Positions 7,476-16,543 of a stretch of DNA of 31,356 nucleotides are shown here, in pieces; the first letter of the stretch is position 1, and each line of letters starts with the position of its first letter. The notes beneath the pieces are model-generated. The model was given only the letters and a program-made list of their open reading frames with translations, ran no database searches and was not told the origin of the DNA. Made by a program: the position numbers and the translations under genes. Origin of the DNA: DASTPP01 sp035762175. Lineage in GTDB: Bacteria > Myxococcota_A > Polyangia > Polyangiales > Polyangiaceae. Location of the stretch: positions 1 through 31,356 of the forward strand of contig DASTPP010000030.1 in NCBI GenBank assembly GCA_035762175.1, read 5' to 3'.

Positions 7476-7506
7476 CCCGGCGCGATGAAGTAAAGTCTGC
7501 GCCGGG
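7476..7506 (+). promoter_or_regulatory. Stem-loop overlapping the ribosome-binding region of the FHA gene
   Basis: CCCGGCGC (7476-7483) and GCGCCGGG (7499-7506) form a perfect 8-bp stem with a 15-base AT-richer loop (GATGAAGTAAAGTCT). The 3' arm ends one base before the ATG at 7508 and contains the only G-rich stretch that could serve as a ribosome-binding site. In RNA the hairpin could hide the start. Confidence 0.4.
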
Positions 7507-7507
7507 G

Positions 7508-8022
7508 ATGCTTCGCGTCGATCTACTCATCCGGGCCGCCAACGCCACATCGCGCGAGAAGTTCGTGGCGGCCAATGCGGGCCTGTTCCTCGTGGTTTAC
7601 TCGCACGAGTCCGAGGCCATTTCGTTCTCGACGCGGCTGCAGGCTCCGACCTCCGGGCGCCCGCCCCCGGCCGACGAGGTCGCCGCCGTCTTCCCCATCG
7701 TCAAGTCCGAGCGCAGCCCCTACTCGGAGCGCATCTCGCTGGGCCGGGCCACCAACTGCGACATCGTGCTGCGCCACGCCTCGATCTCGAAGCTGCACGC
7801 GCACTTCAAGCCGGGCCGCGACAGCGAGCTCGAGATCACCGACCTCGATTCGCGCAACGGCACGCGGGTCAACGACCGCAAGCTCCCCCCCAACGCCCCG
7901 CGCCAGCTCTCGGTCGGCGACGTCATCCAGTTCGGCACGGTGCCCACCCGCCTCGTCGACGGCTCGGGCCTGTTCGACCTGCTGCACGGCGACGACGAGC
8001 CGCCGCTCGGCCAGGCGATGTG

Positions 8023-8023
<1 letters not shown>
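7508..8023 (+). CDS. FHA-domain phosphothreonine-binding protein
   Basis: The protein has 171 residues. An N-terminal region of about 70 residues has no recognised fold. The FHA domain (about 74-150) shows all key parts: SLGRATNCDIVL (Gly79-Arg80), the ASISKLHAHF loop with Ser94 and His97, and LDSRNGTRVNDRKL with Asn117-Gly-Thr. FHA domains bind phosphothreonine peptides and often act as targets or partners of Ser/Thr kinases. The stop codon overlaps the ATG of the downstream kinase by one base (TGATG), so the two are translationally coupled and the kinase is the obvious partner. No signal peptide or membrane segment is visible, so it should be cytoplasmic. ATG 7508 is the only plausible start; its ribosome-binding region lies inside a stem-loop. 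Confidence 0.9.
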
Positions 8024-10791
<2,768 letters not shown>

Positions 10792-10817
10792 GGGGGGGCC
10801 GCCCGCCCGCCCCGCCC

Positions 10818-12746
10818 TCAGTTGAGGTCGAGCAGCGGCACGTAGAGGCCGAGCGCCAGGCCGAAGTTGATGGCGCCGCGCTTGCCGTCCGAGAAGGCGA
10901 ACTGGGGCGAGTAGCCGATCGTGGGCCCGATGACGAAGGGCACGCTCTTGCCGAAGGCGGCGCCCACGGTGACCGAGGGGGCGAGCGCGTCGGCGAGCTC
11001 GGGCTCGCGCACGGCGCCGCCCTCTTCGAACGCGACGTACTGCCCGAGGTCGAAGGCGCTCACCTCGAGGTGCAGCCCGAAGCCGCCCTCGGCCACGGTC
11101 TGGAAGCCGAGGCCGAGGGGCAGGCTGAGCGGGCCGTAGAGCGCCGTCCGGTCGGAGTCGACGCCGAAGCGCGCGCCGCCCGCGAGCCGCAGCGACCCGC
11201 CCAGCGACCAGATGGCGTCGCCGTCGCGCTCGGACCGGTCGCTCATCTCGGCGCTCAGATCTTCGAGCACCCGCGCGCGCCGCTCGCGGGCGGCGACGCC
11301 GTCGAGCTTGCGGTCGGCGTACGTGCCCGTGTACTGCAGGAGCGCGCCGACGAGGCGCAGCGCCCGCCTCGTCGGGCGGTCGGCGGCGCCGCGCGCGGCC
11401 GCGTCGGCGGCCGCGACGGCCCCGACGACGAGGGCGTTCGGGTCGCCGTCGATGGCCGCGTTGGTCAAGAAGCGGGCGAGCGCGAGCCGCTCGAGCGCCG
11501 AGGGGGCGGGGCCGACCTCGTGCGCGGGCGGGCAGCCCTTGAGCTCGGGCGAGGCGTCGAGGCTCAGGCAGGCCGCGACGAAGGCCGCCGCCGCCGCCTG
11601 GCTCGCGCGCTCGCGCCACGCGCCCGCCCCCTCGCTCTGCAGGGTCATGGCGTCGAGCAGCAGTCGCGCGAGCTCGTGCGCCCGGGTCAGCACGGCCGGG
11701 TCGTCGACCGACGCCTCGGCGGCCGCGCGCCGGACGTGGTCGCCGACCGGGCAGTGCGCGAGCGTCGTCGCGCCCCCCGGCGGGCTCGCGCCGCGGGCGC
11801 AGTAGGCGTGGGCGAGCGCGGCCAGCGCGATCGCCGACCGGCCCCGCGACGCGCCCCCCGCCGCGGCGAGCCGCTCGCGCACCCCCGTCCGCCGCAGGTC
11901 GGCCATCGCCGCCTCGACGAGCCGCTGCGCCACCACCTCGGCGCCGCGCCCGACGCGCCCCTCGAGCAGCCGCGCGATCTCGGGCACCAGCACCCGCCTC
12001 AGCGGCTCGAGCGCCGCCCGCGCCTCGCCGGGCGCCTCGGGCAGCGCCTGCGCGAGCGCGTCGCGCAGGAGCGCGTCGAGCAGCACGTGGCCGTGCTGCG
12101 CCAGGTCGGGCAAGCGCAGCGCGCCGACGACGGCGCAGGTGCGCCCGAAGCGCGCCGGCGCGGGCGCGGGCGCGGGCCCCGCGCAGCGCAGGCCCTCGAC
12201 GATCTTGTCGCGCACCCGCTCGAGGGCCGCCGAGCTCGCCCGGTCGACGACGGCCTGGCCGGCCGCCTGCAGCGCCCCCTCGGCGACCGCGACCGCGCCG
12301 CGGCCCTGCGCGACGCCGGCCGGGCTCTGGGCCGGCGCCGCGGTCGGGTAGGCTCGCACGAGCTCGTCGAGGCCGACCGGCGGGGGCGCGAGCCCGAGCC
12401 GCTCGCGCTCTTCGACCGGTGCGGTCGTGGGGGCCGGGGCCGGCGGGGCCGCGGCCGCGGGCACGGCCGTCACCCGGTAGATCGGGCGCTTCGCCAGCTC
12501 GTCGGCCGGCAGGGGCCCCGCGGCGAGGTGCCACGATCGCCGGCAGGCCGCCCGGCAGGGGCGCAGCACCCGCGGCGCGCCCCGGGCGGGCCAGTAGATC
12601 GACTCGACGTCGTCGGGCGGTGGCGCCCGCTTGACCTCGGCGCGCGCCCACTCGAGCCCCGCGTCGTCCTGGGCCGGCAGGGGCGGGGCGAAGAGCGAGG
12701 CGAGCGCGAGGGCCGCGGCGGCGGGCGCGAGCGTGGTCCGTCTCAT
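10818..12746 (-). CDS. Exported protein of unknown function, paired with a trypsin-fold protease
   Basis: The protein has 642 residues. A clear signal peptide (MRR, then TLAPAAAALALASLFAPPL, cleavage near PAQ-DD) sends it out of the cytoplasm. Residues 30-130 carry a CRAACRRSW motif and a proline-rich linker. The middle (about 140-480) is Ala/Leu-rich and helical with scattered cysteines. The last 150 residues alternate polar and hydrophobic residues (SLGGSLRLAGGARFGV, LSLPLGLGFQTVAEGGFGLHLEV, FVIGPTIGYSPQFAF) and end GLALGLYVPLLDLN, as expected for outer-membrane beta strands with an aromatic/Leu-rich C-terminus. I recognise no named family. It begins 15 bases after the end of the protease gene on the same strand, so the two are probably one operon and may act together in the envelope. 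It converges with the kinase gene. Confidence 0.75.
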   Translation of the reverse strand: MRRTTLAPAAAALALASLFAPPLPAQDDAGLEWARAEVKRAPPPDDVESIYWPARGAPRVLRPCRAACRRSWHLAAGPLPADELAKRPIYRVTAVPAAAAPPAPAPTTAPVEERERLGLAPPPVGLDELVRAYPTAAPAQSPAGVAQGRGAVAVAEGALQAAGQAVVDRASSAALERVRDKIVEGLRCAGPAPAPAPARFGRTCAVVGALRLPDLAQHGHVLLDALLRDALAQALPEAPGEARAALEPLRRVLVPEIARLLEGRVGRGAEVVAQRLVEAAMADLRRTGVRERLAAAGGASRGRSAIALAALAHAYCARGASPPGGATTLAHCPVGDHVRRAAAEASVDDPAVLTRAHELARLLLDAMTLQSEGAGAWRERASQAAAAAFVAACLSLDASPELKGCPPAHEVGPAPSALERLALARFLTNAAIDGDPNALVVGAVAAADAAARGAADRPTRRALRLVGALLQYTGTYADRKLDGVAARERRARVLEDLSAEMSDRSERDGDAIWSLGGSLRLAGGARFGVDSDRTALYGPLSLPLGLGFQTVAEGGFGLHLEVSAFDLGQYVAFEEGGAVREPELADALAPSVTVGAAFGKSVPFVIGPTIGYSPQFAFSDGKRGAINFGLALGLYVPLLDLN

Positions 12747-12761
12747 GGGGGGCCTTCCCGG

Positions 12762-13820
12762 TCAGGGCCAGAGCCGCAGCTCGAGGCCGTGGAGCTCGTT
12801 GAAGCGGTCGACGCAGCGGTCGAGCGGCGCGAAGAGCGAGCCGACGCCGTCGGTGCCGACGCACGCGCCCGCCGCCAGCCGCTCGTCGCCCGGGGTGCAC
12901 AAGACCGTGCCCGAGTCGCCCTCGGCCGTGACGACGAAGTCGGTGCGCAAGGCGCGCGAGACCGCCACGGGCGCGGGCCGCGCCTCGGCCGCGAGGTAGG
13001 CCACCTGCCGGCCGAAGGTGCAGCCGAGCGGCGGCGAGTAGTCGTTCGACGTCGGCCGGTAGCACTGCACCTCGGCCTCGGCCGCCGCCTCGGCGTCGAC
13101 GAGGTTCGCCAGCCGCGGCGCGCGCGCGCCGTCGGTCGCCTCGAGCACCGAGACCCCCTCGGGCGAGAGCGCCACGAGCGCCGCGTCGAGCGGGTCGTCG
13201 TCGCCCTCGGCCGCGGGCAGGTCGAGCAGGTTGCTGAAGAGGGCGCCGATCGCGCGCAGCGGCCGGCTCGGCGAGCGCGCGCACGCGACCTCGGCGCCGG
13301 CCGAGCCGGGGCGGAACAGGTGCCCCGCCGTCAGCAGGTACCGCCCGTCGCCCGAGCGCAGCACGCACGCGACCCCGCCCCAGCGCGCCCCCCCGTCGCG
13401 CACGAGCAGCGGCGCGCCCGGGTGCAGGCCCGAGCCGCGCGCCCGCCGCCCCGCCGCGTACGCCCGCGGCGGCGCGCCCGTCGCCACCACGTCGGGCCGC
13501 AGCCGGTGGCGCACCCCCGCGTGCACGAAGCGCACGTCGTCGGGCCCGGGCGCCCGATCGTCTTTGCGCTCGACGAAGAGCCGCAGCGTCTGCTCGCCCT
13601 GCTCGACGCCGCGCCGGCACCGGGGCCCGACGTCGATCGCGAACACGCCCGCCGGGTTGCCGGGCGGGTAGGCCCGGCGCGCCGCCCGCAGCGCCGCCTC
13701 GACGAAGCCCGCCGGCGCGCGCGCCCGCCCCGGCCCCCCCGACCCGCCCGTCACGGGCGCGCCGCCCGGCGCCCGGCCCGCCGCCCCAACGCCCCCGCGC
13801 CCCCGGCGCCCGGCGTGCAC
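12762..13820 (-). CDS. Trypsin-fold serine protease
   Basis: The protein has 352 residues from the GTG at 13820. The catalytic triad of a chymotrypsin-like fold can be read in order: His167 in YLLTAGHLF, Asp212 in DDPLDAALVAL and Ser303 in VTAEGDSGTVLC, with the usual GDSG oxyanion motif. Cysteines at about 68, 152, 180, 253, 267, 308, 320 and 336 could form disulfides. With this start there is no standard signal peptide. The first 35 residues are Gly/Arg/Pro-rich and may not be translated; an in-frame GTG at about residue 23 is an alternative. It is separated by only 15 bases from the exported protein gene that follows, so the protease may process or be secreted with that partner. No protease-inhibitor or secretion gene is adjacent. 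The protease call is firm; the start and substrate are not. Confidence 0.82.
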   Translation of the reverse strand: MHAGRRGRGGVGAAGRAPGGAPVTGGSGGPGRARAPAGFVEAALRAARRAYPPGNPAGVFAIDVGPRCRRGVEQGEQTLRLFVERKDDRAPGPDDVRFVHAGVRHRLRPDVVATGAPPRAYAAGRRARGSGLHPGAPLLVRDGGARWGGVACVLRSGDGRYLLTAGHLFRPGSAGAEVACARSPSRPLRAIGALFSNLLDLPAAEGDDDPLDAALVALSPEGVSVLEATDGARAPRLANLVDAEAAAEAEVQCYRPTSNDYSPPLGCTFGRQVAYLAAEARPAPVAVSRALRTDFVVTAEGDSGTVLCTPGDERLAAGACVGTDGVGSLFAPLDRCVDRFNELHGLELRLWP

Positions 13821-13987
13821 TTCGTGTCGACTCGGCGCGGCATCGTGGGCGCCCCGCCCGCCGCGCCTCGCAACCCCTTCGCGCCGCGCGCCGCGGGCCG
13901 CGGCTCGGCGTCGAAGCTACGAAGGCACGCGCGGGGCGGTCAAGGGCTTTCTCCGGCCCCCCGCGGGCCGCGCCCGCCCCGCGCCCC

Positions 13988-14458
13988 TCACTTCGTCTGC
14001 GCCGGCCGCCTCGAGACCGAGTCGCGATCGGCCTCGCGCCGCACCCGCTCGAGCAGCTCGCCGAGGACGGGCATCGCCGCCCCCGCCTGCGCCTCGACCC
14101 ACCCGCGCGCCTCCTCGAAGGAGGCGAACGTCGCGTAGAGCTGGTCGGGGCGCGGCGGGTTCAGCCAGTGAATCGCCGTCAGCACCGAGCGGTGCGCCAC
14201 CGACGTCGTCACGAGCGCCATGCGCAGCGCGCCGAAGTTGCGGTTCGCGTCGGCCAGGCGCTTGCGCATCGAGGCGTTCGGCGGCTCGGCGCTCGGGCCG
14301 ACGACCGAGACCCAGGTGGCCGGCGCGCCCCGGAAGGCCGCGTCGGCCGCCAGGCCCTCGATCGCCGCCAGCGCCCGCGCGAAGCCCGCTTCGGTGAACG
14401 TGCCCGTCTGCAAACTCACGAGGGCGAGCGACCTCTCGTCGTAGGCCGAAAAATACAT
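13988..14458 (-). CDS. Small alpha/beta protein of unknown function (STAS-like appearance)
   Basis: The protein has 156 residues, starting at ATG 14458 with a GGGGG run about 8 bases upstream and a good predicted promoter (14511-14539). The alternating strands and helices (LALVSLQTGTFTEAGFARAL, ATWVSVVGPSAEPPNASMRK, FGALRMALVTTSVAHRSVL, QLYATFASFEEARGWVEAQ) resemble small SpoIIAA/STAS-like proteins that sense or bind partners, but no diagnostic phosphorylation motif is certain. It is probably cytoplasmic. It is divergent from hisS across a 714-base gap and shows no operon partner. Myxobacteria have many such orphan small proteins, and the function is unknown. Confidence 0.7.
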   Translation of the reverse strand: MYFSAYDERSLALVSLQTGTFTEAGFARALAAIEGLAADAAFRGAPATWVSVVGPSAEPPNASMRKRLADANRNFGALRMALVTTSVAHRSVLTAIHWLNPPRPDQLYATFASFEEARGWVEAQAGAAMPVLGELLERVRREADRDSVSRRPAQTK

Positions 14459-14510
14459 TCGCGGTGCCCCCAGCCTTTCATGCCCGTACCCTTACGATAT
14501 CACCCCCATC

Positions 14511-14539
14511 ATCGTAGCGCCTCGCGCCCGCCCGTCCAA
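14511..14539 (-). promoter_or_regulatory. Sigma-70-like promoter for the 156-aa protein gene
   Basis: On the minus strand TTGGAC (14534-14539), a 17-base spacer and TACGAT (14511-14516) give one of the best promoter matches in the window. Transcription would start near 14504, leaving a leader of about 46 bases before the ATG at 14458. Confidence 0.5.
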
Positions 14540-14559
14540 GCCTCGTAGTTCGAATAAGC

Positions 14560-14584
14560 CCTTCGGTACTTCGATTGTCGAAGG
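14560..14584. promoter_or_regulatory. Inverted repeat upstream of the promoter, possible operator
   Basis: CCTTCG (14560-14565) and CGAAGG (14579-14584) form an inverted repeat with a 13-base centre. It lies about 20 bases upstream of the -35 box of the minus-strand promoter, where an activator could bind. Protein not identifiable. Confidence 0.25.
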
Positions 14585-14878
14585 AAAGTGCCGCGGCAAA
14601 GTTGCAAACGTGTGACCCCCCGCCGTACGGCTCGCACCCCCCGCCCCGGCGCCCGGACACCCCTTAAGTGCGGCCCCCCGGGCGCGCCGCCGCCGCCGCG
14701 CGCCCCCGCGCTCCGAGCGGAAAGCGCGCATTGCCGATAAGCGAACGACCCGCCGCCGGCCCCGCGGCCATTCGACGCCGCGCCCCCCGGCGCGCGGGTG
14801 CGCCCCCCGGGGGGCGGCCGCAGCGAGGTGCGCCCGCGGCCCCCCTCCGCGGAGCGCCGCGCAGGGCAGCGCCCGCCG

Positions 14879-14960
14879 CGCCCGACCCCGCGCGGGCGGA
14901 GGCGCCTCGGCGAGCACGTGCTTCGCGCGCGCCGCGAGGCGCCCGACCCCGCGCGGGCGG
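14879..14960. repeat. 21-bp direct repeat, copies 61 bases apart
   Basis: Identical 21-base copies at 14879-14899 and 14940-14960, each beginning CGCCCGACCCC and followed by a similar GGCGCC tract. Located in the GC-rich gap upstream of hisS. Confidence 0.55.
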
Positions 14961-15172
14961 CGGCGCCCGCACGCACCGCCGCGGGCCCCGCCCGGCCTCC
15001 GCTGGCGAGGCCCTCGCGCGGGTGCGGCTCGGCCTGGGCCCACGTGGCGAGGGCCCCGCCCCTGACGAGCGCGGGGCCGTGTCGACGGTTGTCCCGCACC
15101 CGCGCGCGAACCGGGGTAGGCTCCCCGACCCTCACCGAGGCCCCCGGGCCCCCGTCGACCCCGAAAGACCCC

Positions 15173-16543
15173 ATGGCGCTGACCCCCGCCCGCACCCCCC
15201 CCGGCCTGCTCGAGCTCTTGCCGCTCGAGCAGATCGCCTTTCAACGTATGCTCGATACGATTCGTCGTAATTACGAGCGCTTCGGCTTTCTGCCGGTCGA
15301 AACGCCCGTCTTCGAGCACGCCGACGTGCTCTTGACCAAGCAGGGGGGCGAGACCGAGCGGCAAGTCTATTTCGTGCAGTCGAGCGGCAGCGCCGAGAAG
15401 GGCGAGCGGCCCGACCTGGCCCTGCGCTTCGACCTCACGGTGCCGCTCGCGCGCTACGTTGCCGAGCACGAGGCCCAGCTCGCCTTCCCCTTCCGCCGCT
15501 ACCAGATGCAGCGGGTCTACCGCGGCGAGCGCCAGCAGCGGGGGCGCTTCCGCGAGTTTTACCAGTGCGACATCGACGTCATCGGCAAAGACGCCCTCTC
15601 CGTCCGCTACGACGCCGAGCTACCGGCCATCATTTACGGCATCTTCCGCGACCTGGCCGTCGGGCCCTTCACCATTCAGCTCAACAACCGAAAGCTGATG
15701 CGCGGCTTCCTCGAGGGCCTCGGCGTCGCGCCGGGCGAGGCCCAGGCCCTCGTCTTGCGCGAGGTCGACAAGCTCGACAAGCGCGGCGCCGAGCACGTGC
15801 GCGCGGCCCTCGCCGCGCCCGCCTTCGGGCTCGCGGCCGCCCAGGTCGAGCGCCTGCTCGACTTCGTGCGCGTGCGCTCGTCGTCGCTCGAAGACGCCCG
15901 GGCCAAGCTCGACGCGCTCGGCCCCGGGCCCGCCGCCCTCGAGGAGGGGCGCGCCGAGCTGAACGAGGTGCTCGCGCTCGTCAAGGCCTTCGGCGTGCCC
16001 GAGCGGCACTTCGCCCTCAACCTCTCGATCGCGCGCGGGCTCGACTACTACACCGGCACGGTCTACGAGACGACGCTCGACGACCACCCCGAGGTCGGCT
16101 CGGTCTGCTCGGGCGGCCGCTACGACGACCTCGCCGGCCACTACACCAAGTCGAAGCTGCCCGGCGTCGGCATCTCGATCGGCGCGACGCGCCTCTACTG
16201 GCAGCTGCGCGAGGCCGGCCTCGCCCCCGCCGCCGACAGCACCGTCGCCGCCCTCGTCACCAACATGGACGAGGCGCGGCTGCCCGACTACCTCGAGCTC
16301 GCCGGCCGCCTGCGCTCGGCCGGCGTCAACACCGAGGTCGTGATGGAGCCCGGCAAGCTCGGCAAGCAGTTCAAGTACGCCGACCGCGCCGGCGTGCGCT
16401 TCGTGCTCGTGCTCGGCCCCGACGAGATCGAAAAGGGCACGGTCACGGTCAAAGATCTGCGCGAGCCGTCGCAGAGCGAGCTGCCGCGCGCGTCGCTCGC
16501 CGAGGCCCTGCTCGGCAAGCTCGGGCGCGCCGGCGCCCCCTGA
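15173..16543 (+). CDS. hisS: Histidyl-tRNA synthetase
   Basis: This class II synthetase charges tRNA-His with histidine in the cytoplasm. The protein has 456 residues, within the usual 420-500. Class II motif 1 is seen around PVETPVFEHADVL (41-53); RFDLTVPLARYVA (85-97) and the motif 2 region RYQMQRVYRGERQQRGRFRE (109-128), continuing to QCDIDVIG, are intact. The histidine-specific signature is ARGLDYYTGTVYE (287-299) and motif 3 is GVGISIGATRLY (331-342). The C-terminal anticodon-binding domain (about 350-440) includes NTEVVMEPGKLGKQFKYAD. ATG 15173 fits the family N-terminus; the frame is open further upstream but only through low-complexity sequence. No Shine-Dalgarno is obvious. The 3' end faces an aspartyl protease gene whose frame runs on across this gene. 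Confidence 0.97.
   Translation: MALTPARTPPGLLELLPLEQIAFQRMLDTIRRNYERFGFLPVETPVFEHADVLLTKQGGETERQVYFVQSSGSAEKGERPDLALRFDLTVPLARYVAEHEAQLAFPFRRYQMQRVYRGERQQRGRFREFYQCDIDVIGKDALSVRYDAELPAIIYGIFRDLAVGPFTIQLNNRKLMRGFLEGLGVAPGEAQALVLREVDKLDKRGAEHVRAALAAPAFGLAAAQVERLLDFVRVRSSSLEDARAKLDALGPGPAALEEGRAELNEVLALVKAFGVPERHFALNLSIARGLDYYTGTVYETTLDDHPEVGSVCSGGRYDDLAGHYTKSKLPGVGISIGATRLYWQLREAGLAPAADSTVAALVTNMDEARLPDYLELAGRLRSAGVNTEVVMEPGKLGKQFKYADRAGVRFVLVLGPDEIEKGTVTVKDLREPSQSELPRASLAEALLGKLGRAGAP

Larger units (their letters stand above)
6688..7507. other. 820-base divergent gap with short repeats; no convincing gene
   Basis: Several long frames are open here, as GC-rich DNA allows, but they translate into Pro/Arg/Ala or Gly runs without domains. 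The + frame from GTG 6850 is the best of them: it starts HLEYENAP and has a duplicated ARPPQG-PPAAP block, then becomes a Arg-Glu run (KREREREREHGRERER) and loses coding character around 7130. It might be a decayed or very short gene. A 39-base tandem duplication (6880-6957) and a stem-loop just before the FHA gene (7476-7506) are listed separately. No tRNA or clear sigma-70 promoter was found. Confidence 0.5.
14459..15172. other. 714-base divergent gap upstream of hisS
   Basis: No supported gene. The left 130 bases are distinctly AT-richer and hold a strong minus-strand promoter and an inverted repeat. The middle (about 14660-15010) is extremely GC-rich with a 21-base direct repeat; frames there translate to Arg/Pro/Ala/Gly with no domain. 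A TAGGCT at 15117-15122 could be the -10 box for hisS, but no good -35 sits 16-18 bases before it. No T-box leader or tRNA-like structure was recognised. Confidence 0.5.

Noticed and set aside
12340..12360. Another GGGTAGGCT like the promoter box at 2585 and 15117
   Set aside because: It lies inside a coding region in the sense that does not lead to a gene, which shows that this short box occurs by chance.
14540..14570. GTTCGAAT resembling a tRNA T-loop
   Set aside because: The flanking bases do not pair as a T-stem and no anticodon or acceptor arm can be drawn.
14509..15195. Long minus-strand frame in the gap before hisS
   Set aside because: Arg/Gly/Ala/Pro-rich with no domain. It runs across a good promoter and an inverted repeat, so the region is better read as regulatory and low-complexity.
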